Counted from the stretch's first letter, positions 37,024 through 49,848 are shown. The stretch: DNA of 64,000 bases from Oncomelania hupensis (GCA_036898135.1 CM072517.1:65434104-65498103); one strand, 5' to 3'. Numbers and translations are program-made. The notes: generated from the sequence alone by a model not told the origin.

Positions 37024-38330
37024 AAACCTAGCCTAGCTTAAGTGAGTGCTATGAAAAACACCGAAGTCTACACAGCTAGACCGGAGCAGAGAAATATCTT
37101 CACTCATAGACCAGAAAACAGGACTTGAGAATCTTAGAATTCTATCAAGTAGCCACGAGCCTGACATCGTCAAACAGGTAAATGAACATACTTCTGTTTC
37201 ATCGTGATATATTTATATTATTGTTGAAATTATGTTTGTAGAATTTGCCATGCATAGATGTGAATTGTTAATCCGAATTTGCGTGACCACGTGGCGAAAC
37301 ACGACCGGTTGCGCCGCCATGTTGTATACATGTACGGAACCACTGTTGTTGAACCTATATGTATGTTTGCAGACCAGTGGCTGTACCAGTGAATGTTTAT
37401 AATATTATTAATTCTGTATGTGTGTAGTTAGCCACGATTTATATTTATAGAAAATTAGCGTTGATATTCCAGCTAGTGGACCACGGACGTAGCGGAATGT
37501 TCGTGGCTTATGTATAGAGATGTGGAGCTATCACTGAGGGCTACTTTGGCTTTCAGTGAGACGCTCTGCACAAACCGATTATTCAAGGTTGTGCAGAATT
37601 TCGTCTCTTATGATTACAGACGAGCAGGCGAGCTAAAACGTGCGCCCAACTCCACAGGAAAACCAAGTTGGCTGTTTAGCCTCTACAGCACAAGACTGAG
37701 AGGGCAACCCTGGAAAATACCCCGCAAGACCCCACAGCGTGGCAAGGGACCTAACTACACGACGACACCGCGTGTACCAGAAGCTACCTCAACGAAGGAC
37801 TTCAAACCCACTACTTGACAGTTAAGTGACACGGAAGAAGTGCACCCAAACTGTAGCAAAAGGACCACAGTAGTCCTCTCTTCAAGAACTGTATAAAGGA
37901 CCACAGTAGTCCAATCTTCATGAACAGTAGTAGCCAGTGCCCGATGAAGACATAGGCGCTAGGCCTAACAGCTGCCTAGACTATCAGCGCAGCGATCGAA
38001 TTATTTGCAGTGACTCATGACTTTTTAAGGTAGATTAGTACATCGAAAATCTTGTATAGAGTAGAAGAAATAAATGTGTGATTTTAACTTTTATCAAGTG
38101 GCTGGACTACATATGATTCATAGCCGTGTGAACGCTAGTGTGACAGTGATCTTTTACCATTTTTCTATCTATCTCTGTACCCCAGCCTTAACACAGACCG
38201 AGCTAAACAAATAAATTTATTAAAGTAATTCACAGGGTGACTAACTAGCAGTTCCCATCGAATAAAGCGTGAGGGTTACAGCATTTCATTGTGCAGAGCC
38301 CAGTAACAACTAAACCCCACGTGACATATT
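37024..38330. other. Spacer, no gene recognised
   Basis: Contains a small hairpin repeat (GGACCACAGTAGTCC, twice, near 37860 and 37898) and a 102-codon open frame at 37510-37818 without known motifs. AATAAA occurs near 38071 and 38262. It may be the 5' part of an unidentified element or an untranslated exon, but nothing supports a call. Confidence 0.4.
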
Positions 38331-39660
38331 CAATCCTATCCCCTAACTCAAAAGGTCGTTGGGGTACCACATATGATCGTTTAACGAGCGTACTCCATCT
38401 TTCTCTGTTCTCAGCAACCCTCATCGCTTAATTTGTTCAGTGTTAAGCCAGTCCATTCTCAAATGTTGTCCTCCTACCTCTTTTTCTCTCTCCCTCTTCT
38501 TCTGCCTCCTTGCATGGTGCCTTGCAGGATGGTTTTTGCAAGGCCTGATGCTCTGGTGATTTGGCCATACCATCGGAGTTTCCGTTTCTTCACCACTGTG
38601 AACATGTCATCGTGTTGTCCAGTGGCTTGTGTGATGGTCTGTTGGATTTCGTTGTTGGTGATGTGCTGGGAATAGGAAATGTCCAGAAGTCTTCTAGCTG
38701 TAGCACCTTATCCTTATGCTTTGTATTCTTCGTTGTAGATCTGCTTTGAGCAAGCCTATAGGAAGATGGAGATGACAATGGAGCGCATCAGCCTTACCTT
38801 GGAATGTAGACTGATGGTCCTGTCTTTCCAAATGGGCTTCAACCTTGTCATGGCAGCAGTTGTTTGTGCGATCCTGGAGAAAACTTCCTGTCGGGACTCA
38901 ATGTCTGATACAATGTCTCCTAAATATTTGAAGCTATGCACTGTGTTGAGGAATTGGCCTTGGACTTTGATGTCCATGTTGATGCCATTGGTGTTGCTGG
39001 TCATTATTTTGGTCTTCTCAGCACTTATTTTCATTCTATAGGCTCTGGAGGTTGTGTCAAGCCTCTGTACAAGCTGTTCAAGTTTTTGTTCCTCTCCAGC
39101 CAATCCATCAACGTCATCCGCAAAACGGAGGTTGGAAATTGCTCTATGCCAACTGTGCCTTGGTGATCTGCAAGGGCATCTAACATGATGCGCTCTAGGA
39201 AGATGTTGAAGAGTGTTGGAGAGAGTAGGCACCCTTGACGCACACCGATTATTGTTCTGAACAAGTTCCCGATGGCGCTGTTATGGAGGACGCCACTGGT
39301 AGCCTTGTCATACAGGCTTTTGATAACTTCAGTCATTTTGGGGCTGATGTTGTACACCCTCATGGTTGCCCACAGAGCTGTATGCCAGACTCGTTCAAAC
39401 GCTTTCTTGAAGTCTACAAACACATGATATAGATGTTGGTGCTGTAGGTATTTTTCGCAGATTTGAGGTTGAAAATCTGTTCTGTGGTACTTCGCGATTC
39501 GCCCTACCCTGAATCCTGCTTGCTCTTCAGCTATGATTTGTTCAGCTTGGGGTTTCAACCTGTTCAGTATTATTTTCAGGATGGCTGATGAGGCTGATGG
39601 TACGGTAATTTTCACACTCCTGAAGGTTACCCTTTTTGGGAAGAGTGTTAACAAGCGAGC
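38331..39660 (-). pseudogene. RTE-like LINE, largest fragment (reverse transcriptase, broken)
   Basis: Reading from right to left: ILKIILNRLKPQAEQIIAEE, QAGFRVGR, VFVDFKKAFERVWH, RQGCLLSPTLFNIFLERIM, then in a shifted frame NLRFADDVDGLAGEEQKLEQ, SAEKTKIMTSNTNGI and FKYLGDIVSD, then the shared C-terminal region and an (ATCCT) tail. These are typical RTE-type motifs. The shift near 39030-39230 and others break the ORF. The endonuclease half is absent. Confidence 0.88.
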
Positions 39661-39865
39661 GTATCGTAGCGATGAAAAAAAAAATTAAAAGAAACAAAAA
39701 CAAAGATAGTACTATACTGGAGATCTAGGACTAAAGAATTCTAGGTGACGAAAGTCAGCTATGACGTACTGTTCAATGATGTGAACAAAAGTTGTTGTTT
39801 TTAAAAACCATACTTTCAGATAACTAAACACACAGTCCGAACTACATTCTCCGTAGAAAAAATAT

Positions 39866-40497
39866 GACGGCCTACTAGGGCCAAAACCTAATAATTACAA
39901 ATATCATGAGATAATTACCAATATCATGGGATAGTTACAATTATTGGGGGATCATTACAATTATCATTGTAAAAGTACAAATATATTCTCGTGTTCCTGT
40001 TTAATTTTCAGCTTTGGCTCTAGCAAATACGCCTGGAAATGCGCCAAAACCGAAAATTGAAATTATCACAAACTAATTATAATTTTCACTTGATAATTAC
40101 AATTTTTACGTGATCATGCTTACTTCTGGCTAAGGCGACTTACTAGCACCAAACTTGCATTTAATTTACAAGTATCAGTGCTAATTATAATTAACACGTG
40201 TTGTGTGTAATTCACATATATGACGGCCTACTAGCACAAAATCCTGATCATTACAAATATCATGGGATAATTACAAATATTAGCGACATACTTAAAATTA
40301 ACACGTAAAAATTGTAATTATAATGTGAAAATTTACCATTTTTGATTTTGGCGCATTTCCAGACGGCTTGCTAGAGCCAAACCTGAAAATTAAACATGAT
40401 CACGCGAAGATATTTGTAATTTTTCAATGATTATTGTAATTATTCCTTGATAATTGTAATTATCTCATGATATTTGTAATTATCTCATGATATCAGA
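39866..40497. repeat. Palindromic module repeat F, copy 1 (right end lost)
   Basis: Starts GACGGCCTACTAGGGCCAAAA and consists of AT-rich modules such as AATTACAAATATCATGGGAT in both orientations, with palindromes AACACGTGTT and CGTGATCACG between. A related copy lies at 62528-63345. Here the right end stops abruptly at the start of an RTE-like fragment. No coding potential. Confidence 0.8.
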
Positions 40498-40499
40498 AC

Positions 40500-41118
40500 A
40501 ACAATCATCAAGGATGTCTATACTTTCTCCAACTTTCTTCAACATCGTCCTGTAGCGCATCATGTCAGATGCCCTTGTAGATCACGAAGGCACAGTCAGC
40601 ATAGGGGTAGAGCAATCTCCAACCTCCGTTTTGCGGATGACATAAATCGATTGGCTGGAGAGGAACAAAAACTTGAACAGGTTGTACAGAGGCTTGACCC
40701 CACCTCCAGAGCCTTTGGAATGAAAATAAGTGCAGAGAAGACCAAAATGATGACCAACAACACCAATGGCACCAACGCCAACATCAAAGTTCAAGGCCAA
40801 TCCCTCAACATAATGCATAGTTTAAAATATTTATGAGCCTTTGTATCAATGGGTCCCGACAGGAAGTCCTCCCCAAGATCGCACAAACAACTACTGCCCT
40901 GACAAGGTTGAAGCCCATTTAGAAAGGCAAAACCATCAGTCTACACTCCAAGGTAAGGCTGCTGCGGTCCCTTTTCATCTCCATCTTCCTATACGCTTGC
41001 GAAACATGGACCCTTACAGCTGACCTACAAAAAAGAATGCAAAGCATGGAGATTATGTGCTATAGAAGACTTCAGGACATTTCCTATACCCAGCACATCA
41101 CCGATGAAGAAGTCCGAT
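40500..41118 (+). pseudogene. RTE-like LINE fragment
   Basis: Plus-strand remnant with SPTFFNIVL, NLRFADD-like (interrupted), GEEQKLEQVVQRLDPTSRAF, SAEKTKMMTNNTNGTN, and the IRLRNMD...MCYRRLQDISY region, in shifted frames. Same family as 38331-39660. Confidence 0.82.
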
Positions 41119-41439
41119 TTTTATTTATTTAATTTAAGGTCTGTACACATAGTGATTTTAAACCAACAACATTAAACAGAAAAAAAATTAACATTAACAT
41201 TGTAACAATTTTACCAGCTTGAACTCCTACGAAAAATTTACAAACTTCTTGACATCAAAGATTTTCTTTCTTACTTGTGAAGGTACTACCAAAATATATG
41301 TCAAGCTAGCGGAATGGCAAACTCGATTTCCCCACACTCATCCCATATGCACACGACATACATCACCTTGATCGCAACCCACCACCAACCTTGCAGAATC
41401 TGCCAAAACACCTCTACACCTTTCAGTATCCGAAAAAAA

Positions 41440-41766
41440 CACACACACAAAACCAAACAAACAAGAAAACACAAAAGGGCATGCGCACAACAAAGGAGAA
41501 CTGGATAGAAGACCAATGCCAGGAAATAGAGAACAGTCTGAACAAGAACAACAGCCAGGAGGCCTACAAGACTCTGAAACGGCTGACAAGTGTTAAACAA
41601 CCCAAAGTCTCCACGATCCAAAGCAAGTCTGGCATATGCCTTACAGAAGAACAAGAAGTCTTGGACAGATGGACAGAGTACTGCTGTGACCTTTAAAACC
41701 ACACACCAAACGGAGACCCATCAGTTCTAGCATGTCCCGAGAACAATAAAGATTCTGATTCTGATT

Positions 41767-41770
<4 letters not shown>
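41440..41770 (+). pseudogene. RTE-like LINE fragment, endonuclease-RT linker
   Basis: Reads ENWIEDQCQEIENSLNKNNS, QEAYKTLKRLTSVKQ, LTEEQEVLDRWTEYC and then, after a stop, NHTPNGDPSVLACP, the linker preceding the reverse transcriptase in RTE-type ORFs. It is followed by CAATAAAGATTCTGATTCTG and an (AAT)n tail, so it looks like a separately retroposed piece. Confidence 0.75.

Positions 41771-41771
<1 letters not shown>

Positions 41772-41841
<70 letters not shown>
41772..41841. repeat. (AAT)n microsatellite
   Basis: Directly follows the LINE piece and may have grown from its tail. Confidence 0.95.
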
Positions 41842-41842
<1 letters not shown>

Positions 41843-42087
41843 GAATTTGTATAGCGCACATATCTCGCACAAAAAATGGTTTTTAATTGTTGTTTTGTGT
41901 TTGTTGTGGGTGTGTTGTTTTTTCTCCCCAGACTGTCTGGAAATACTTTGAAATAGTCGGTGAGGAGGGTGGGTGGGTGCGGGAGATATCAAAACGAGCC
42001 AAAAGTCGGTCTGTCCGTCGGTGCGTTTGAAGCCATACCTCCAGAACCAATGACCGGATTTTAACCAAACTTCATAGAAACGTTACT

Positions 42088-42794
42088 ACCCCTTGGGGTC
42101 ATGAGCAATCTTGCCACTGTAGATTGTTCTAACCTATAAAGGGAAAAGTGAACGCCCCAGTTGAAAACCTGTCTTTCCTTTATAGGCATGACCGATTCAC
42201 TGCGGCAGCAGTACCCCCGTTGGAGTGCCGGGGGTTTCAGTATAAATAGTATCCCCACTTTATGGAAATTTAGTGCTTTAAATTCCCACTGTCGCTGTCT
42301 TCCTCATTTGCTCTTTCCCATTCCTGATCTGTCCTATCACTCTGCTATACTATCTTCTTCTTCGCTAGATCAATGACCTACCGTTTTTTCTTGAAAACTC
42401 TTCCTGGACAAGACTCCTTGTTTGTGTATGAGGTCTGTTGGATCAGCTTGGGAGTGTTGGACGCTTTCTGCCGGGTGGTCACTAGGGCTTCCTATGATGT
42501 TATTATTTAGCAATATAGGCATTTTATATGTATGTGTTTTGTTGATAATTTATAATGATGTTTGTATTCTATTTTGTTTTTGTAACCGGGGGTTCGAGTA
42601 GTTGGGGTAAAGCCTCAGCCGTCCCCTGCGTGGGATGTCTTTATTGTAAAGTGACTGGCCGGTGGAGGGCATTCATTTTTCCCACTATGGTTGTTTCAGC
42701 AGATCTTTTATGCGGATCGGGGGTTGTCCGGTCCTGATTTGGCTCGGAAGAGTCCGCTGGACCTAAAGCAACAATCAATCAATCAATCAATCAA
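42088..42794 (+). mobile_element. Retroposon R1, copy C (long form)
   Basis: Same long form as copy B with the same 5' start, ending in (AATC)n. No clear target duplication is visible, so the left flank may itself be part of an older repeat (it reads ATTTTAACCAAACTTCATAG). Confidence 0.88.
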
Positions 42795-43211
42795 GTGCCC
42801 TCATAGTCGCTCTACCGCAAAAGTCAAGTTCGCTGGAGCCTATTTGTTGCTAAACATTTTTTTGCTTAATATCTTTGGTTTAAACTTGTGCTTTATTCAT
42901 GGAAAAAAACATGACAAATAAAATTATTTTATTGTGTACAGGAATAGCAACAAGCAAGCTTATATAAGCCGGCCCTGTTTAAATAATTAAACATAAAATA
43001 TGACAGGCAACCAATTTTCTGCTTTAATTTAAGTAATAATAAAACAAAGCCAATTAATACAGAAGTAAACCAATCCAAAATCCAATCAATATTTTTTTTT
43101 ATTATTAAAATGAAGATGGAATCATAAATTAATGTCCTTGTGCAAAAGTGACGACAATGATGGTAAGAGAAATGAACATAAAGAGAAAGCGTGATAGAGA
43201 TATGGGGAAAG

Positions 43212-43362
<151 letters not shown>

Positions 43363-43910
43363 AATAATTCTGTTGGTCTGGCCGCCGGGGCGCAAACTTG
43401 TTTTTTTCCAAACAAGTTCCAGTTATTCGCCGGAAAAGGCAATCACCGAAGTCGAACGAAGCTCTCCGATGTGTTACGGAATGATGCTTGCACGACTATG
43501 ACTAGTCAAACAAACTAGTTGAACATTAAAAACGGTCGCTGTTGCTTCTAATTCTGTTCGATTTACACAGACTAGCATTTCGCAATGATGTATATGTACT
43601 TTGTTAAGATGAGTAGGCTATAATTAGTATCGACCATATTTACTAGTTGCATCCCTTGCTTTGCTTTTGTTAGTTCTCAGCAGTACGCTAATAATAGCAT
43701 TCCCCATTTCCTGCCACGAATCAAGTAGACACTGTTCTATACATAGGCCTAATCCACATTATATATTATAAGTCAGCCACCGCACAGCGAAGAAGAAGCG
43801 TCACTAGCTGAATATAGTCAAGTCGTGGCTCTAAATTTAACATTTTTTTGTTCAAACACACTTTTTGCCCTATCTCAAGAATGCCTGACCGGAATTCATC
43901 AGTTTCCTTG

Positions 43911-44545
43911 CTGATATTTTAACTTGTGCTAAGCATGTTAATTCATTGGTATATGGCTGATATTTGAACTAGTGCTAAGCATGTTACATCATTGGTATAT
44001 TGCTGATATTTGAACTAGTGCTAAGCATGTTACATCATTGGTATATGGCTGATATTGTAACTAGTGCTAAGTATGTTACATCATTGGTATATTGCTTATA
44101 TTTTAACTTGTGCTAAGCATGTTACATCATTGGTATATTGCTGATTTTTTAAATTGTGCTAAACATGTTAAATCATTGGTATATTGCTAATATTTTAGTG
44201 CTAAGCATGTTAGATCGTTGGTATATTGCTGATACTTTAGTGCTAAGCATGTTACATCATTGGTATATTGCTGATACTTTAGTGCTAAGCATGTTACATC
44301 ATTGGTATATTGCTGATACTTTAACTAGTGCTAATCATGTTACATCATTGGTATATTGCTGATACTTTAATTAGTTCTAAGCATGTAACATCAAATGGTA
44401 TATTGCTCATACTTTAATTAGTTCTAAGCATGTAACGTCATTGGTATATTGCTGATACTTTAATTAGTTCTAAGCATGTAACATTGGTATATTGCTGATA
44501 CTTTAATTAGTTCTAAGCATGTAACATCATTGGTATATGTACTTT
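43911..44545. repeat. Minisatellite, ~46-bp unit, about 14 copies
   Basis: Units contain CTAAGCATGTTACATCATTG and GTATATTGCTGATA followed by a variable TTTAACT/TTTAATT segment. Some units are shortened by loss of the variable part. The array ends within 15 bp of the left end of the hAT element. Confidence 0.92.
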
Positions 44546-44982
44546 GTCAAAGGTCATACAGGGCCGGATCCAGAGGGGGGTTACCTGGGTTCCGGAACAC
44601 CCCTTCAAACTTAAAAAAAATGAATTTTTTTAATGCAAAGAGTTTCAATTTTTTTAATTGTTTTTAAAACATTGCAGTTTTTAGTCATATTTGGTCCAAG
44701 GTACAAAGAGTTATTTATAGACAATTCAACGGAAATCCATTTCAAGGGATCCGTTGAAACGTCCAAAGCGTTTTCCCGTTGAAACGACCAAGTAACCCAA
44801 CCCCTAAGCCTAAATTAGTAAATGCAGCCATATTTCCCTGTTCTGGCCGCAAGCCTCTTCCAGCATATTCACCTTGATACTGCCCTAATCCCCCAAAAAC
44901 GACTTTTTAGAAATATTAATTAAGATGCTAAGTTGATAATTATGAACTATAATTCGTTGCATGGTTTGGTGAAGTCAGCAAA

Positions 44983-46000
44983 ATGCCAAATGCTTTGACA
45001 ACTGATGTTATTGTTCCTCGTCAAGCATCCCGACAGACTCTCCGTGACAACCAACCTGCGGCCACTCCAGAAGAATATTTCAAGATTAGCATTGCCATTC
45101 CTTTCTTGGAATACCTGTCAACCGAATTGGACTCGAGGTTCAAAAATGCTGACCTAGCAGTTGATGGTCTCTGTCTGGTGCCAAGCACTTTAATAGACAA
45201 CCAGATGGTTTCATGCAGGGTCCAGAAGGGGTGAAGACACTGGCAATGTTGTGGGAGTCTGACCTACCAGACAACGCTACCCTTGATGCAGAATACCAAC
45301 GGTGGGTTTGCAAATGGCGAAGTGCTGCTGAGAATGCGACAGCTATCATCCCATCCACGGCATCAGAAGCACTGAAACATTGTGACAGGGATTTTTATCC
45401 AAACCTGTTCATCATGCTAAAGGAACTTTGCACTACTGCCGAGTGTGAGCGTTCAGTCAGTTGCGCAACCTGAAAAACTACCTGCGCTCTACAATGGGGC
45501 AACAGAGACTCAATGGACTTGCTTTACTGAAAGTGCACAGGGATGTTGATATTGACTTCAAAGAGGCAGTGAACTGTTTTGCCAGAAGATATAATTCACA
45601 ATTGGTACTAATGCCGAGGATCCTAGTGCAGCAAGACTGAAAGTGAAAGCAGGGCGGTGATTTTCATAAACTACAAGGTAAAGCTTTATACCGTTAACGA
45701 TGAACAAAAAGTAGTGAATAATAATAGTATACAAAACATCTCTGCTGATAAATAAATGTTTGTGTGTGTGTGTGTGTGTGTTTTTGTCACTACTGCCGAG
45801 TGTGAGCGTTCAAACAGTCAGTTGCGCAACCTGAAAAACTACCTGCGCTCTACAATGGGGCAACAGAGGCTCAATGGACTTGCTTTACTGAAAGTGCACA
45901 GGGATGTTGATATTGACTTCAAAGAGGCAGTGAACTGTTTTGCCAGAAGATACAATTCACAAATGGTACTAATGCCGAGGAACCTAGTGCAGCAAGACTG
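44983..46000 (+). pseudogene. hAT transposase C-terminal remnant with tandem duplication
   Basis: First frame: DVIVPRQASRQTLRDNQPAA and FKISIAIPFLEYLSTELDSRF, typical of p52rIPK-like hAT proteins. Near 45225 the frame shifts to GVKTLAMLWESDLPD..., ending in the dimerisation domain (TTAECERS). The segment 45427-45770 is then repeated in tandem at 45786-46129. The first copy has lost four bases inside the ECERSNSQLRNLKNYLRS motif and is out of frame; the second copy is intact to its stop at 45999-46001. The hAT dimerisation domain brings transposase subunits together. Confidence 0.85.
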
Positions 46001-46139
46001 AAAGTGAAAGCAGAGCGGTGATGTTCATAAACTACAAGGTAAAGCTTTATATCGTTAACGATCGACAAAAAGTAGTGAATAATAATAGTATACAAAACAT
46101 CTCTGCTGATAAATAAATGTTTGAGTGTGTGTGTGTGTG

Positions 46140-46210
<71 letters not shown>
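46140..46210. repeat. (GTT)n microsatellite
   Basis: Follows (GT)n at the end of the second duplicated hAT segment. Confidence 0.93.
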
Positions 46211-46649
46211 TAATGGAGGGGCAGAGGATAATTTTTGTACCCCAGAGTTTGTCAGTTCAATTGTTAAAAAAGCTCAGACCCAGACCATCACAAATGGCTT
46301 TTTCAAGGTTCAGATTGCACCAGATTGCACCGTTTTGCATCCATGAAAAAAAAAATTTTCCCGGGGGCGCATGCACCCGGATCCCCCTAGAAGGCTCGGT
46401 GCTTCGCGCCTTCACTGAATTTGTAACACCCCCCCCCCCCCCCCCCCCCCCTTCGACTTTTCCCAGGTCCGGCCCTGGTCAACATCATTGTGCGTCACCA
46501 TTGTCTAATTAATGTTTCGCGATGTATCTAAACATTGGCTGAGTCGATTGGGATGTGTGTGTGGGTGCGTGTGTGTTTGTGTGTGTTTGCGTGTGTGCGT
46601 GCGCGGACTTGTTTACACGACGTTATTTGGACAAACTAGTGAACATCTA

Positions 46650-47078
46650 TATATCTTCCTATACGCTTGCGAAACATGGACCCTCACAGTAGACCTACAA
46701 CGAAGAATACAAAGCATGGAGGTGAGGTGCTACAGAAGACTTCTGGGCATTTCCTATACTTAGCACGTACATCCCCAACGACGACGTCCGACAGACCATC
46801 ACACAAGCCATTGGTCAACACGATGAAATGCTCACAGTGGTGAACGGAAACTCCGATGTTATGGCCACGTCACCAGAGCATCAGGCCTTGCAAAGACCAT
46901 CCTGCAAGGTACGGTGCAAGGAGGCAGAAGAAGAGGGAGACAGACAAAGAGGTGGGAGGACAACAGTCGAGAATGGACTGGCTTGACACTGAGCGAAGCC
47001 ATGAGGGTTGCTGAGGACAGAGAAAGATGGAGCACGCTGGTTAAACGATCATCTGTGGTGCCCCAACGACTTTCGAAG
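46650..47078 (+). pseudogene. RTE-like LINE, 3' terminal fragment
   Basis: Matches 24057-24500 closely: ACGCTTGCGAAACATGGACC, MEVRCYRRLLGISYT, GTVQGGRRRG-like basic part in shifted frames, RMDWLDTERS-like and VVPQRL. The (TAGGA)n tail is not preserved. Confidence 0.82.
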
Positions 47079-47639
47079 GACGAAATATGACCCAAACGTA
47101 TGTGGCGCTTCAGGAAAGTCGTTGAAAACATGTGTGTGGGGGGGGAGGTGTGAGTGTGGGTGTGTTTGTGTGCGTGTGTGGCTTAAACATAGTTCAGATA
47201 AATCATAATGGCCAATCATTTCATTTTTCCTCTTTTGCTTCCTTAGGATAATAAAGCCGAGTCATATAACATCGCCAACAAAATAAACACTTTTGAAAAT
47301 GTCTATTTGTCAGCTGTGTGTGTGTGTCAGTGTCTGGAAATACAATTCCATGGCTTGCTCAGTCCTTTTCTTTGAATGCCATGAGTGAATACAGGATACT
47401 TCGCAACCATGCGGATGTGTCTTCGTGCGTCATGCCAAAGAGTATGGTTAACCTCTGTGGTCATGCATAATAAACCTATACAATATCGCGCAAGAAGTGG
47501 GAAACACAATAGCATGCGGCCTTTTCTTTTTCGCCCACATTATTTATGTCCTGTAAGGAGTCTCGTGAGTGCCTGACGTCAAAAACACATCATCAGGAGT
47601 CTGATCTACACAAACGGGCATACGCAAATGCAAGCGTTC

Positions 47640-47650
47640 ATCCACACACA

Positions 47651-47691
<41 letters not shown>

Positions 47692-47720
47692 CACCCACCC
47701 ACCCCACACACACACACACA
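47640..47720. repeat. (CA)n microsatellite
   Basis: A second (CA)n run lies at 47960-48012. The two flank the inverted repeat at 47737-47942. Confidence 0.93.
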
Positions 47721-47736
47721 CATACTTGCGCAGACA

Positions 47737-47942
47737 CCGTTATTTGGACTTTCCTCTATCGCCACATACGTTCTGTGGACAATGGGTCGTGCTACGACCC
47801 CCTTTTTAAGTACTTTAAAGTGTTCTAACCCTAACCCTTACCCTAACCCTAACCCTCACGGATCATTAAATGGACGTCCCAACAAGGAGGTCTGTCCAAA
47901 GAACGTATGTAAACTTGCACTAGTTTGCCCAAATAACGCCGT
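47737..47942. mobile_element. Inverted-repeat element carrying telomere-like repeats
   Basis: The left arm (47737-47781) has GTTATTTGGAC and ACATACGTTCTGTGGACA; the right arm (47893-47942) inverts both. Between them is an array of CCCTAA units at 47825-47856 (one unit varies). A partial extra copy of the outer arm lies at 46611-46648. It is probably a MITE; no coding sequence. Confidence 0.65.
47825..47856. repeat. Interstitial telomere-like repeat (CCCTAA)n
   Basis: Five units with one CCCTTA variant. The animal telomere repeat is TTAGGG. Confidence 0.85.
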
Positions 47943-47980
47943 GTAAACATCCTCACCTACACACACACACGCACACACAC

Positions 47981-48012
<32 letters not shown>

Positions 48013-48017
48013 CGCCG

Positions 48018-48318
48018 CGCGCCGCTGATCCTGCTCAAGGCGCTGGCTGATACAGGAGCCCGAGGCACCCACTAACTTGTTGCTTTAGGCGCATCGTCTG
48101 ACACCGAAGACAACTGAGCACAACTCTTTGGCGACGGGGGATGGAGGGTGAGGGAGGAGGGACATATAAATATATCGTGCTTGCTGAGAGTGTTTATGTG
48201 GCTAAGTACTCACCCGTATAGGACATGAGCGTAAGAATCTTTAAAAGTCTGTGAAATGGAATGCGGGCTTGCGCACACTAGACCTCCGTTTATACTCTCA
48301 TCCGCGAAGAAGTCATTA
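48018..48318 (-). mobile_element. SINE R2, diverged reverse copy
   Basis: CTCAAGGCGCTGGCTGATAC at the left and TTTATACTCTCATCCGCG at the right match R2 in reverse. It is more diverged than the other copies. Confidence 0.7.
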
Positions 48319-49848
48319 GTCATTATTAGAAGGAGCACAGAAAAAAATCGTCCCCCAATATTTGTGGATCCTTGGATCGAACAGAACCTAGGTTATTATG
48401 TTATGAATGTTTGTGCACGCCAAGGGAGTGAGTCAATTGTGCGGTAGGCCTATTGCATTTCGGGGTTTCACGAACAAAACTCCGAAAGTGGCGTAACGCA
48501 CGCTTTAAAAAAAAAGAACTAAACGATGGGTATCATTCTGTCTGTCTTAAGCTTATTTCCTCGTTGACTTTCTAAATGAAATAACAAACAACTACTTTAG
48601 GCTATTTTGATTTCTTATTTACCTCTTTATGTTGTTGTTAGGGGGGGAGGGTAGGATGGAGGGGGGGGGGTATATTTACCGAATGAAATTTTTCTTATAA
48701 GGTCCATGAAATCTATAAACCATGTGAAACTCCCCCCCCCCACCCCCCACCCCAAAAAAAAATAAAATAAAACAGACAGCGGGGATTCCCAATTTCGCTT
48801 TCTCTCATTGGCTGGCCGTTGGGGTGTTCAGTAAGTAACAGGAAGTGTAGCAACAATGTGGCCTTGCTCAGTTTAACATGCACACGCACATACACACCTG
48901 TGTCACCTGGGGTGCTGTACTGTACGGGTAAGCTGCCTGTGTTTTTACCACTGTTGTTGCGAAACTTTGATTTGTCAACCGTTTCCTTCAAAGAAGATAG
49001 GTAAGAAAATATCGTCTCTCTCCATCCTCTATGATATCATGCTAACAGTGCGTCAGTCTCACCTGTATTCACTATAGTCTTGGAGTTATTACTTCTGAAA
49101 ATGTGGTCACGTAAGATTACCCCATTGGTCATTGAATGTGTCTCGAGGAAGGTTTCAATACCGATATATTGACTTTAAAAAAAAATTCTTGTTTAGAGAG
49201 TTTGACTTTTTATTCCCACCTTAATCTCAACGTCTTTAAATTACGACAGTTAATGAACTGAAATTGAAAGAAACCGTTATTGTATTCGAGCTGTTATATT
49301 AACATTGGTTTTTTTTTTCAGACTTTTGTTTTCTCGCTGACTTTCGTTCTGTCAAATGCATTTTTCAGCAGCAAAGATTTTACTTTCTGGCCCAGCCCTT
49401 CTTTTTTAAAAAATTGAGTCATACTTTCACTACTTATATATTTTTAAAAAAAATTCGTTTGTTGATAAATAATGAATTATGAATAATATATATAGTTTAT
49501 TGTTGGGGTAAATGCTAATGAATTGTGAAGGTGAATAATTCATTGTGGGTATTACTTAAAGGAAAAACTAGGGATTTGGCCATTTTGTGGTTCAAACTGT
49601 GCTTGTACATTCAAGATTCAAGATTCAAGATTCTTTATTGTCCAAACACAAGGCATGGATATTTGTTTAGCAGTGCAATAAGGAAGGAGATAACAACATC
49701 AAAATTATTACAAACATAATACATACAATATTGATACATTTGACATACTAGTATCAAAAACAACTTCCAAAACCAAAGCATTATTTGTACATTTTAGTCT
49801 TTCCTCATGTGTGTTTGTTTCCTTGTTGTTGTTGTTGTTGTTGTTAAT
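48319..49848. other. Spacer, no gene recognised
   Basis: Contains G-rich and C-rich tracts near 48640-48670 and 48730-48755 and a (ATTCAAG)n run at 49607-49634 next to TTTATTGTCC, which looks like the tail of a retroposon in reverse. Short open frames have no known features. Confidence 0.5.

Larger units (their letters stand above)
44559..46477 (+). mobile_element. Internally deleted hAT transposon (p52rIPK/ZMYM1-type)
   Basis: Left end CAGGGCCGGATCCAGA and right end, inverted, CAGGGCCGGACCTGGG. Inside the ends lie G-rich/C-rich segments in inverted arrangement. The body holds only the C-terminal part of a hAT transposase, so the N-terminal zinc finger and most of the catalytic core are gone. 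A perfect 8-bp target duplication is not seen (the flanks share only GGTCA), so the copy is old or rearranged. Confidence 0.8.

Noticed and set aside
37510..37818. 102-codon frame as a gene
   Set aside because: No conserved motif, no splice partner and no neighbouring coding signal.
43911..44545. A CRISPR-like array
   Set aside because: Units are contiguous without unique spacers and the sequence is eukaryotic; this is a minisatellite.
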